NCBI GenBank assembly: GCA_052389435.1
Contig: JBQTIB010000077.1
Location: 1 to 34,919 of the forward strand
From: JBQTKD01 sp052389435
GTDB lineage: Bacteria; Actinomycetota; Actinomycetes; Sporichthyales; Sporichthyaceae
Direction: 5' to 3'
DNA length: 34,919 nt
Shown here: piece after piece, positions 15,318 to 22,368 of the stretch
Numbering within the stretch: the stretch's first letter is position 1
Layout of the letters: each line of letters opens with the position of its first letter
Notes under the pieces: model-generated
Seen by the model: only the letters and a program-made list of their open reading frames with translations
Told to the model about the DNA's origin: nothing
The model's database searches: none
Made by a program: the position numbers and the translations under genes

Positions 15318-16682
15318 CTAACAACCCTGCCAGCACGGTTGGTCCGCTACCACCGTGCCGGAGCCGAGCGCGACCCGAACGCTGCTGACGGTCTCGCCGT
15401 ATCCGGTGTTGCAGGTGTCCGGCCCGGCGGGGTCGCACGAGGTTTCCTGGCCGACATTCAGTCCGACGATGCGAACCTGCCCGCCACCGACCTCGACGTA
15501 CACGGGTGCACCCGAATCGCCGCCCTCGGAGACGTTAGCGTTTCCCAGATGCCGGTATTTCATGAGCCCTTCGGTAAGCCCCCCACCGTCTTCGGCGGTA
15601 TGCCGAATCGATGAAGTGAAGTTCTCCACTTCTACGCCGCACACGGCGAGAGTGACCTGCCCGGATACGCAAACGAGATCTCTGAGCTCCGGATTTGCCG
15701 AGCCGGAGGTCACGTCGCGAGTCGCAGGCGAACGGGGGTTGGTGTGGATATCGTCGTCATAGTTCTGGCCCGAACTGTTGATTACCCGCACGTCGAATGT
15801 CGGGAAATTTGGGCGGGTGATGGACACACCGTAGGCGTTCGAGCCGGACGATATGTTCTGCTGTGCTGCGGTGAAGCAGTGGCCCGCGGTCACCATCGCT
15901 TGGCCTTGGGCTGCGGTCGGCAGGTCTACGGTGAAGCCCGCCGTGCATTGCTCTCCGCCGCTGGTGGGCTGGATTCGTGCACCACCCCAGTGACCGTCCG
16001 ACGCAGTCATGGAGTCGGAGTTTCGCGTGCCCGCCGATGGGCCGATGCGGCCATCGACGACGGTGACCAGCTTGCCCAAGCGCTTCTTGAGCGCCTCGGA
16101 GACCTCCGCATCGTCGATGTAGACGTGGAACGTGGAGTCTGCGGCGTTGAGTTCGTGTCCGCTGTGGGCCAGCTTCGCTCGCGGATGCCAGTCGGCGGCA
16201 CGCAGGACCTCGACCGCTTCGAGAAGGTCCGCGGTCGAGTTGCACGCAGCGCCGGTTCGAGAGGCGACAGTGGGTGCCTGCGGCGCGCGGGCCTTGTCGG
16301 CAGTCGCGGCCGAGACGATGGCGGCGGAGAGCTGATTTCGGTCCACCCGGGCAGGATCGACTACCGCGACCAACTCACTCTTGCTGTAGTCCACCGCGAC
16401 TCCGATCAGACCGCGGCGAAGCTGGGCGTAGGGATCGGCCTTGGTCGGATCGGGGTCACCGAAGCGAGCACGAATTTCTTTGTCGAAAGTACGCTGCTTG
16501 GTCTTGACGTGCTCGTCGGTGAAACGTTTCGCGTGCGCGGCTCGACTAGCCGACGATTCGGGGATCACGCAGTCCGACTCCGAAGCTGCGGGAACAGCCG
16601 CATGAACGGTAACGCTGCTGGCGATGAGTGCGGTCGTAGATAGAATTGCCGCAACCGAAAGTCTCCCGAACGAACTGGACAC
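15318..16682 (-). CDS. Secreted trypsin-like (S1-family) serine protease with N-terminal propeptide
   Basis: This is a 454-residue exported proenzyme. GTG 16682 is preceded by AGAGGA at ideal spacing. The signal peptide ends near VTVHAA (residue 29). Residues 30-211 form a propeptide similar to the neighbouring lipoprotein. The protease domain (about 212-454) shows the catalytic His in VTAGHC (His268), a likely Asp297 (FDVRVI) and the nucleophile in GGDSGAPV (Ser390). Cys246/Cys269 and Cys338/Cys348 sit where chymotrypsin-fold disulfides occur, with two more pairs near the C-terminus. It resembles streptogrisin-type enzymes in plan, but the propeptide differs from the classical alpha-lytic type as far as I can tell. 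It is cargo of the tRNA-Lys element. The substrate is unknown. Confidence 0.88.
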   Translation of the reverse strand: MSSSFGRLSVAAILSTTALIASSVTVHAAVPAASESDCVIPESSASRAAHAKRFTDEHVKTKQRTFDKEIRARFGDPDPTKADPYAQLRRGLIGVAVDYSKSELVAVVDPARVDRNQLSAAIVSAATADKARAPQAPTVASRTGAACNSTADLLEAVEVLRAADWHPRAKLAHSGHELNAADSTFHVYIDDAEVSEALKKRLGKLVTVVDGRIGPSAGTRNSDSMTASDGHWGGARIQPTSGGEQCTAGFTVDLPTAAQGQAMVTAGHCFTAAQQNISSGSNAYGVSITRPNFPTFDVRVINSSGQNYDDDIHTNPRSPATRDVTSGSANPELRDLVCVSGQVTLAVCGVEVENFTSSIRHTAEDGGGLTEGLMKYRHLGNANVSEGGDSGAPVYVEVGGGQVRIVGLNVGQETSCDPAGPDTCNTGYGETVSSVRVALGSGTVVADQPCWQGC

Positions 16683-16748
16683 AGAGATTCCTCTTCTCGG
16701 ATAGCGCACTCAATTTAGGTGCACCGTACAAACCGTTTTGCCTCGCCC

Positions 16749-16791
16749 AACGAGAGGGCGCACAAGAGGTTTGACCCGAGCTTCTCTCGTT
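16749..16791. promoter_or_regulatory. Inverted repeat upstream of the protease gene
   Basis: AACGAGAG (16749-16756) and CTCTCGTT (16784-16791) are perfect 8-bp arms 27 bp apart, located 67-109 bp upstream of the protease start. It may be a control site for the protease gene. No clear -35/-10 pair was recognised. Confidence 0.35.
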
Positions 16792-17341
16792 CGGTTCCCC
16801 TTGCCTTCAGGTTTTAGCTCTTCGGTTGAGGTCCAATCGAACTTAAGGCTGAACCGGTGGTCACCCGAATGGTCGATAAAGCGATGGCGGGAACCCCCGA
16901 TGATCGCAAATCATCTGGAGCGTGTCTGCGAGTGCGCCCGCTGCAAGCCGCCGGATTCATCGGAACGGCCAAAATCAACATGTCTGCGGCATTCCCGCCG
17001 CGGTTCCGCTAGCGGGTCGGCCACAGGGGACATACCTGACGATCCATCAGTTTTGTGCAGATGGGTGGGCCCTACGTCCCGTAAGACCGGTCCGGCGCGG
17101 TGTCCCGGGACCGTCCGTGCCGCGGACAGCACGAGTGCCGTGCGATGCCAGTCGGGGTACGCGCCGGTCTCTACCGGCAGCCAAGACCTGACGTCCAACG
17201 CCGGGCGCGGCTGGGCCTGGCGTCGAGGAGGCCGGCTCTATGTCCATGACGGCCTGCCTGGGTGCACCCCACCGGCCGCCGGTGAGCGCGGCGACCGGGT
17301 GGCTCCCGTTTCAGTTCCGTCTCATTGGCGGCGTGGTTGTT
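16792..17341. other. Gene-poor right end of the element
   Basis: I find no supported gene here. Short GC dyads are present, for example GTCCCGGGAC near 17101-17110, GCACG/CGTGC arms near 17130-17145 and GCCGG/CCGGC arms near 17162-17177. Open frames exist on both strands but lack ribosome sites and familiar motifs. The stretch could hold an origin, a control region or a decayed gene. Confidence 0.4.
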
Positions 17342-17359
17342 GTGCCACTTTGGTGGCCA
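17342..17359 (+). repeat. Right copy of the 18-bp subterminal repeat
   Basis: GTGCCACTTTGGTGGCCA differs by one base from 9732-9749. A further GCCACTTCGG follows directly at 17356-17365, so this end has two GCCACTTYGG units in tandem. It lies 100 bp inside attR, and suits an arm-type integrase site. Confidence 0.5.
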
Positions 17360-17458
17360 CTTCGGCCTGTCCGCCGCCGTCTGCCCCCGTCCGCCAAAGG
17401 CCGGGAAATACGCTGACCTGCACAAACGCACCCTTGCGGACCTCCGTGGATGCCTCCC

Positions 17459-17509
17459 CAGCGGACTCTTAATCCGCGGGTTGGCGGTTCGATTCCGTCG
17501 CGGCGCACA
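17459..17509 (+). repeat. attR: right 51-bp direct repeat (tRNA-Lys 3' fragment)
   Basis: Identical to 9617-9667. It contains the tRNA-Lys anticodon arm, T arm and acceptor 3' strand without the 5' part, so it is a tRNA remnant that cannot fold as a whole tRNA. It marks the junction back to chromosomal DNA. Confidence 0.93.
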
Positions 17510-17532
17510 AGACGACAGGCGGCGGCGTTGCG

Positions 17533-17576
17533 GCGTCCGAACAATCGTGCCCCTGGGGGCACGTTTCGTCGGACGC
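17533..17576 (+). terminator. Native tRNA-Lys terminator, displaced beyond attR
   Basis: An outer stem GCGTCCGA/TCGGACGC encloses an inner stem CGTGCCCC/GGGGCACG with a 2-base loop and a TTT. It lies 24 bp beyond attR, where the terminator of the uninterrupted tRNA-Lys gene would be. Confidence 0.65.
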
Positions 17577-17715
17577 GCCGGACCTCCCGCGACCCCCGCA
17601 CCGGCCGGCGACGGGCGAACCTGTGTCTTCCTGTGCATCGGGGTAGTTGTGCGGGTACGCGCACCGCAAGTGCGTGATGCTTTCCGCGAGCCGATCGTCG
17701 AGGGTCTGGGAGCGA

Positions 17716-18900
17716 ATGGAACGACGCACCTTCGTCCGGGTACTGGCCGCCGTCGGCGGCGGGGCCGCCGTCCTCGGCGGGTCCGGGTGGTATGAGTTCA
17801 CCACCCGCGAGGCGCCCATCGCGATCGGCCCGTACGGGCCGCTGCAGGACCCGGACGAGAACGGATTGATGCTGCCCGTCGGGTTCAGCAGTCGGATCGT
17901 CGCGGAGTCGGACAACCGCGTCCCCGGCACCGAGTACACCTGGCACCACGCCCCCGACGGCGGGGCGTGCTTCCCCGCCGCGGACGGCTGGATCTACGTG
18001 TCCAACAGCGAACTGGAAGACGACGAGGGCGGCGTCGGAGCAATCCGCTTCAACGCCGACGGCAGCGTCAACGATGCCTACCGGATCCTCGACGGCTCGA
18101 CGCGCAACTGCGCGGGCGGTGCAACGCCGTGGGGAACGTGGCTGTCCTGCGAGGAGACCGAGCGCGGGTACGTCTACGAGACCTACCCCCTGGGCGACCG
18201 GGAGGCGCAACGACGGCCCGCCCTCGGCCGGTTCCGGCACGAGGCCGCGGCCGTCGACCCGGACGCCCGCACGGTCTACCTGACCGAGGACGAAAAGGAC
18301 GGCTGCCTGTACCGCTTCACGCCGACGAACTGGCCGAACCTGGACGACGGCAGGCTCGAGGTGCTCTGCGCGAAGGGGAAGAGCGGCCCGATCGAGTGGC
18401 AGCCCGTGCCGGACCCGGACGCCGAGGACAGGAAAACACGCCGGCAGGTGAAGGCCGCCAAACACTTCAACGGCGGCGAGGGCTGCGTCTACGGAAACGG
18501 GACCGTCTGGTTCACCACGAAAAACGACGGCCGGATCTGGAAGATCGACGTCGCGAAGCAGACCTTCCGCCGCGCCTACGACGACGACTTCTCCCGCAGC
18601 GAGAGCACGCCTGCCTCCGGTGTGGACAACCTCGCCCGCAACGCCGCGAACGAGGTGTTCGTGGCCGAGGACGACGGCGGCGGCGAGATCTGCCTGCTCG
18701 ACCCGAACGACGTCGCGTCGGTGTTCCTGCGGCTGAAGGGCCACAAGAAGCCCGAGCTCACCGGACCGGCGTTCTCCCCCGACGGCACTCGCCTGTACTT
18801 CTCCTCCCAGCGCGGCAAAACCAGCAAGAACCGGGCCGGCATCACCTTCGAGGTGACCGGGCCGTTCCACGCGGGTCTGCTGGTGCTGCCGAAGGCCTAG
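17716..18900 (+). CDS. PhoX/DUF839-family secreted protein (Tat substrate)
   Basis: The 394-residue product belongs to the DUF839/PhoX family, beta-propeller proteins that include Ca2+/Fe3+-dependent alkaline phosphatases. The N-terminus MERRTFVRVLAAVGGGAAVLG has the twin-arginine motif and a hydrophobic stretch, so Tat export is likely. Family segments include WHHAPDGGACFPAADGWIYVSNSE, NCAGGATPWGTWLSCEE, GRFRHEAAAVDP, FNGGEGCVYGNGTVWFTTK, DNLARNAANEVFVAED and GPAFSPDGTRLYFSSQRG. It is smaller than classical PhoX and phosphatase activity is not proven by the sequence. ATG 17716 has GGGAGC just upstream. It is the first gene after the element. Confidence 0.85.
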   Translation: MERRTFVRVLAAVGGGAAVLGGSGWYEFTTREAPIAIGPYGPLQDPDENGLMLPVGFSSRIVAESDNRVPGTEYTWHHAPDGGACFPAADGWIYVSNSELEDDEGGVGAIRFNADGSVNDAYRILDGSTRNCAGGATPWGTWLSCEETERGYVYETYPLGDREAQRRPALGRFRHEAAAVDPDARTVYLTEDEKDGCLYRFTPTNWPNLDDGRLEVLCAKGKSGPIEWQPVPDPDAEDRKTRRQVKAAKHFNGGEGCVYGNGTVWFTTKNDGRIWKIDVAKQTFRRAYDDDFSRSESTPASGVDNLARNAANEVFVAEDDGGGEICLLDPNDVASVFLRLKGHKKPELTGPAFSPDGTRLYFSSQRGKTSKNRAGITFEVTGPFHAGLLVLPKA

Positions 18901-18932
18901 TCCGTTCGGCCAGTTCTGCCCGGACGTTTGTT
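18900..18932 (+). terminator. Hairpin after the PhoX-family gene
   Basis: GTCCG (18900-18904) pairs with CGGAC (18921-18925), with an inner GGC/GCC, followed by GTTTGTT. It starts at the stop codon. Confidence 0.5.
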
Positions 18933-18987
18933 CCATTCGCGATCATCGGCGCCACGAGGCGGGGCCGGCGATTTCAGACTGTTGCCC

Positions 18988-20472
18988 ATGGATGACCTTC
19001 GCCCGTTCGATCTCGACGCCCCCGACCCCGTGCCGAGCGCCACGCGGCCCCGTCGCAACGCCTGGCAGGTCGGTCTCGTCGCCGGCGCGCTGATCGTGGC
19101 CGGCGCGGGCGCCGGCGGTGCGTTGGCCGTCGGGTCGTTCCTGTCCGGCGGCGGCACCCAGCCCGACGAGATCGTCCGCGGCGGCGCGATGGCGTTCGCC
19201 CGCCTCGACATGGACCCCGCAGCGAGTCAGAAGCTCGCCGTCTGGCAGCTGTCGAAGAAGTTCCCCGACGCGATCGGCGCCAAGGCCGAGGACGGCGTGC
19301 TGCGCGAGATCGTCGGCGACTTCTTCACCGACGACGTGGATGGCGCGAGCTACGAACGCGACGTGGAGCCGTGGCTCGGCAACCGCGTCGCGCTGGTCGT
19401 CTACCCGCCCGCCTCCGCCACCGCCGAGCCCGTCGCGGCGGTCGCCGCGCAGTACACCGACGCGGCCGCGATGGACGCCGCCCTGAAACGTCTGGACACG
19501 ACCGACGAGATCAGCTGGGCCACCCGCGACGGCTACGTCGTCGTGAGCGACCAGGAGGAGGGCGGGGCCGACCTGCTCGCCTCCCCCACCGCGCCGGCGC
19601 TCGCCGCCCAGGAGAACTACCGCGCCGACATGGCCGCCCTCGGCGGCGGTCAGCTGGCGACCGGCTGGCTCGATCTCGGCGTCGCGGGCAAAGCGCTCGT
19701 GGACGCGATCTCCGCCGAGGACCCTCAGGCCGGCGACGTCTACAACGCCCTGGACGCCGACAAGCTGACGGGCCGTATCGCTTTCGGCGTGCGCGCCGCC
19801 AGCGACCACCTCGAGCTCGTCGGACGCACCTTCGGCGTCGAATCGAACGGCGTGACCCAGGAGCCGGGTACCAACCTGGCCGGGTCGATGCCCGCCGACA
19901 GCGTCGCCGCCCTGTCCTTCACCAGCCTGCCCGCCGCGTTCGCCGACGCCGAGAAGCAACTGGCCGGCGACCCCGAATTCGGCGGAGTCTTCGACGACTT
20001 CCTCGCCATGACCGGCCTGGATCTGCCCAAGGACCTCGCGGCGCTGTTCGGCGAGGAAACCGCACTCTCGGTGGGCACGGACGCCAACGAGCTGTGGGGC
20101 CTCGCGGCTCGCACGCGCGGCGGCGACGCGAGCCGGGTGGAGAAGGTGGTGAAGTCCATGCTCCCCGACGGCTACGAGGGGTTCTTCAACCTGCAGCGCG
20201 TCTCCGACGGCTTCGTGATCGCCTCCAGCGAGCAGGCGATGCGAACCGCCGCGGGGTCTGGCCCGAAGCTGCGGGACGACGCGAGCTTCCGTCGCGCCGT
20301 CCCCGACGCCCAGGGCGCCGCGGTCGTCGGCTACCTCAGCTTCCCGAAGCTCGTCGAGCTCGGCCTGTTCGAGGATGCCGACGCGGAGAAGCTCGAGGGC
20401 CTCGAGGCCGTCGGCATCAGCATCGGCGCGGGCGAGAATCCGAGCTTCCGGGTCCGCCTCACCACCGGGTGA
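18988..20472 (+). CDS. DUF3352-family membrane-anchored protein
   Basis: The product has 494 residues. It has a short acidic cytoplasmic N-terminus, one membrane helix (about residues 29-52, VGLVAGALIVAGAGAGGALAV), then a long extracytoplasmic part beginning QPDEIVRGGAMAFARLDMDP. This plan and motif match the actinobacterial DUF3352 family, whose function is unknown. Repeated elements such as SMPADSVAALSFTSLPAAF, DGFVIASSEQAM and AAVVGYLSFPKLVELG are typical. ATG 18988 is chosen because the family starts with a short acidic/proline tail before the helix. The PaaI gene follows 23 bp downstream but has its own -10 element. Confidence 0.83.
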   Translation: MDDLRPFDLDAPDPVPSATRPRRNAWQVGLVAGALIVAGAGAGGALAVGSFLSGGGTQPDEIVRGGAMAFARLDMDPAASQKLAVWQLSKKFPDAIGAKAEDGVLREIVGDFFTDDVDGASYERDVEPWLGNRVALVVYPPASATAEPVAAVAAQYTDAAAMDAALKRLDTTDEISWATRDGYVVVSDQEEGGADLLASPTAPALAAQENYRADMAALGGGQLATGWLDLGVAGKALVDAISAEDPQAGDVYNALDADKLTGRIAFGVRAASDHLELVGRTFGVESNGVTQEPGTNLAGSMPADSVAALSFTSLPAAFADAEKQLAGDPEFGGVFDDFLAMTGLDLPKDLAALFGEETALSVGTDANELWGLAARTRGGDASRVEKVVKSMLPDGYEGFFNLQRVSDGFVIASSEQAMRTAAGSGPKLRDDASFRRAVPDAQGAAVVGYLSFPKLVELGLFEDADAEKLEGLEAVGISIGAGENPSFRVRLTTG

Positions 20473-20483
20473 GGCGCGCAGCC

Positions 20484-20489
20484 TAGGCT
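20484..20489 (+). promoter_or_regulatory. Probable -10 element of the thioesterase gene (TAGGCT)
   Basis: TAGGCT lies 6 bp upstream of ATG 20496 with no Shine-Dalgarno sequence between, as for a leaderless transcript. The same hexamer and spacing occur before orn. Confidence 0.45.
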
Positions 20490-20495
20490 CGCGCC

Positions 20496-20903
20496 ATGAG
20501 CGACGACGCGCTGCACAACATCGGCAAGGGACTACTGAAGGCTCTCGGCGTTCAGGTCGTGAACGCCACGGCGGACCGGGCCGAGCTCAGCCTGGTCGTC
20601 ACGGAGGACCACCTGCAGCCTGCGGGACTGACCCACGGCGGCGTCCACTGCACTCTGGTGGAGACCGCGGCGAGCATCGGCGCCTACCTGTGGGTGAACG
20701 CCCAGGGGTCCGGCACCGTGGTCGGGGTCTCCAACAGCACGGACTTCCTCCGCGCGTCGGGCGCCGGAACGACCCTGACAGCCGTCGCGACCCCGATCCA
20801 CCGCGGTCGTACGCAGCAGATCTGGGTCGTCGAGATCACCGGCGCCGAGGGAAAGCTCGTCTCCCGCGGTCAGGTCCGGCTGCAGAACATCCCGGCGAAG
20901 TAG
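20496..20903 (+). CDS. PaaI-family hotdog thioesterase
   Basis: This is a 135-residue hotdog-fold protein of the PaaI/YbgC-like group that hydrolyses acyl-CoA thioesters. The helix motif QPAGLTHGGVHCTLVETAASIGA includes the HGG and the Glu that act in catalysis. Later segments GVSNSTDFLRASGAGTTLTAVATPIHRGRTQQIWVVEI are typical strands of the fold. The substrate (phenylacetyl-CoA, DHNA-CoA or other) is not determined by the sequence. Its stop codon TAG abuts the stop codon of the convergent response regulator with no gap. Confidence 0.88.
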   Translation: MSDDALHNIGKGLLKALGVQVVNATADRAELSLVVTEDHLQPAGLTHGGVHCTLVETAASIGAYLWVNAQGSGTVVGVSNSTDFLRASGAGTTLTAVATPIHRGRTQQIWVVEITGAEGKLVSRGQVRLQNIPAK

Positions 20904-21614
20904 CTAGTTGCGGCCGGCGAGCAGGCCCTGCTGCACGGCGCGGGCGACGGTCTCCGCACGCGAGCGGGTGCCGAGCTTGCGCATGATGCGGGTCAGGTAG
21001 TCCTTCACCGTGTAGTGGCTCAGGTGCAGCCGGGCACCGATCTCGCGGTTGGTCATCCCCTCGGCGACGAGCTCGAGAATCGAAAGCTCGTGCCCGGACA
21101 GCAGCCGCTGCTCGGGCCGGAGCACGGCGCCCGCGACCCGGGCGTCGATGACGAGGGTGCCGGTCGCGACGCCGCGCAGGCGGCGCGCCAGCTCGTCGAT
21201 CGGGGTGTCCTTGAGCAGGAAGCCCGTTGCGCCGGCGTGGACCGCCGCCGAGGCCGCGGCGCGGTCCTCGAAGCTCGTCAGCACCGCGATGCGGGTGTCC
21301 GGATGCATGCGGTGGACGGCGTCGACGACGGCCAGTCCCGAGCGGTTCTGCAGGCGCAGGTCGACCACCACGAGGTCGACCGGGCGGTTGCGCAGGAAGG
21401 TCACCGCGGAGTCCCCGTCGACGAACGTGGCGACCACGTTCATCCCCTCGCGCTGAAGCGTGCGCGTCAGGCCCTCCAACACCACCTGGTGGTCGTCGAT
21501 CAGCACCGCTGTCGCCGCTGCATCGGGCCGTACGGCCGCGTCCGCGATCGACTGCTCGCTGGGGCCAGAGTTCTCCCCAACGAACTCCTCGATCACGGAG
21601 TCCCGGTCACCCAT
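20904..21614 (-). CDS. NarL/FixJ-family response regulator
   Basis: The protein has 236 residues. A receiver domain at about 35-152 has Asp40 and Asp41, the phosphoacceptor Asp85 (LVVVDLRL), Thr113 (LTS) and Lys135 (LLKD). A LuxR-type helix-turn-helix at about 172-236 reads LSGHELSILELVAEGMTNREIGARLHLSHYTVKDYLTRIMRKLG. No kinase gene is adjacent; the nearest kinase in the window is the soluble one at 33288, 12 kb away. An unstructured acidic N-terminal tail of 34 residues precedes the receiver. ATG 21614 has GAGGG about 13 bp upstream; downstream GTG starts are possible. Confidence 0.9.
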   Translation of the reverse strand: MGDRDSVIEEFVGENSGPSEQSIADAAVRPDAAATAVLIDDHQVVLEGLTRTLQREGMNVVATFVDGDSAVTFLRNRPVDLVVVDLRLQNRSGLAVVDAVHRMHPDTRIAVLTSFEDRAAASAAVHAGATGFLLKDTPIDELARRLRGVATGTLVIDARVAGAVLRPEQRLLSGHELSILELVAEGMTNREIGARLHLSHYTVKDYLTRIMRKLGTRSRAETVARAVQQGLLAGRN

Positions 21615-21749
21615 TGAGCACAGCCCTCGTCTCGGTTCACGTACACGGGCGCGCAGTGGTGGCGCCTCACAGGTAGTACGTCGCCGAGGGCCGGGGGGAT
21701 GGGGGTGACGTAGGACTCGATTCGAAAACATGGCCGAAATGCCCGGACA

Positions 21750-21795
21750 CAACGCAAAAACAACGGTGGGGGCTCAGCCGAAGCCAGCCCCCACC
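21750..21795 (-). terminator. Rho-independent terminator of the six-gene operon
   Basis: GGTGGGGGCT (21765-21774) pairs with AGCCCCCACC (21786-21795), a perfect 10-bp stem. On the minus strand it is followed by GTTGTTTTTGCG. It lies 15 bp beyond the last gene of the operon. Confidence 0.9.
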
Positions 21796-21810
21796 GCGAA
21801 CGCCGAAGAA

Positions 21811-22365
21811 CTACTTGCGCACCACCGGAGCGGCCGTGCGGCGACGCACCGAGTACAGCCCGTAGAGCAGCGCGACCGCGAGCACCGCGGCCGCGACGCC
21901 CATGATCAGCGGCAGGTTGCTCCCGCCGCCCTCGCCGCCCGCGACCACGACCGCCGTCTCGCCCGAAACGAGGGTGACCGGGAACGTGCCGTTGAACGGC
22001 GCCACCGGGTCCGCACCCGGAGCCGCGCGCACCTTCAGCACCACCTCGGCCTGGCCGAGCGTCGAGGACGCCAACGCCCCCTGGTAGGCGCCCGGGGTGG
22101 AGGCCTCCGCGAGCGTGGCCTCCTTGGCGGGCGCGCTCGCCATGGCCAGGGTGACCTTGGAGCCTCGGATCGGGTCGCCGGAGTCGGTGTCGGTGATCCG
22201 CACGCTGGCCTGCCAACCGGTCGAGGCGGGCTCGAGGGTCAGGCTGGCGACGCGCACGATCGCCTTGCCGCCGCTGTGGGCCGACGCGGGCAGCGCCGAG
22301 GCCACGAAACCGGCGAGGAGCGCCAGCAGCGTGGCGAAGACGCCGAACTTGGCCTTGGTGAACAT
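21811..22365 (-). CDS. CopC/YtkA-like extracytoplasmic protein, membrane-anchored
   Basis: The product has 184 residues. The signal peptide probably ends ALPASA, leaving a mature protein that begins with His (HSGGKAIVRV). About 110 residues of beta-sandwich type follow (GWQASVRITDTDSGDPIRGSKVTLAM, STPGAYQGALASSTLGQAEVVLKVRA), resembling the YtkA/CopC class. A C-terminal helix (LIMGVAAAVLAVALLYGLYSV) and a basic tail anchor it. In CopC proteins the mature N-terminal His is a copper ligand; whether this one binds copper is inference. It is the last gene of the operon, 3 bp after the CopD-like gene. Confidence 0.65.
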   Translation of the reverse strand: MFTKAKFGVFATLLALLAGFVASALPASAHSGGKAIVRVASLTLEPASTGWQASVRITDTDSGDPIRGSKVTLAMASAPAKEATLAEASTPGAYQGALASSTLGQAEVVLKVRAAPGADPVAPFNGTFPVTLVSGETAVVVAGGEGGGSNLPLIMGVAAAVLAVALLYGLYSVRRRTAAPVVRK

Positions 22366-22368
22366 GGG

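Larger units (their letters stand above)
9617..17509. mobile_element. Integrative (probably mobilizable) element in tRNA-Lys
   Basis: The segment is bounded by exact 51-bp direct repeats containing the 3' part of tRNA-Lys (9617-9667 and 17459-17509), giving an element of 7842 bp per unit. The integrase gene lies beside the left repeat and reads toward it, as is usual for tRNA-integrating elements. A MobF relaxase-helicase, a relaxase remnant, a protease and its propeptide-like lipoprotein complete the content. No TraB/FtsK-like pump, no type IV secretion gene, no recognisable replication initiator and no excisionase are visible. It is therefore best read as an integrative mobilizable element or a reduced actinomycete ICE. 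The cargo (14461-16740) is visibly less GC-rich than the flanks. Confidence 0.9.

Noticed and set aside
16911..17198. Minus-strand 95-codon frame beginning MDVRSWLPVETGAYPDW
   Set aside because: The first residues look protein-like, but there is no ribosome site, no recognised family and the latter half has poor codon use. It could be a decayed gene start; too weak to call.
16738..17472. Plus-strand 244-codon frame in the right end of the element
   Set aside because: It runs into the tRNA fragment, is rich in Arg, Ser, Pro and Cys without motifs and lacks a ribosome site.
9617..17509. Possibility that the element is a prophage
   Set aside because: No capsid, terminase, portal, tail or lysis gene is visible; relaxase and tRNA integration fit a mobilizable element.
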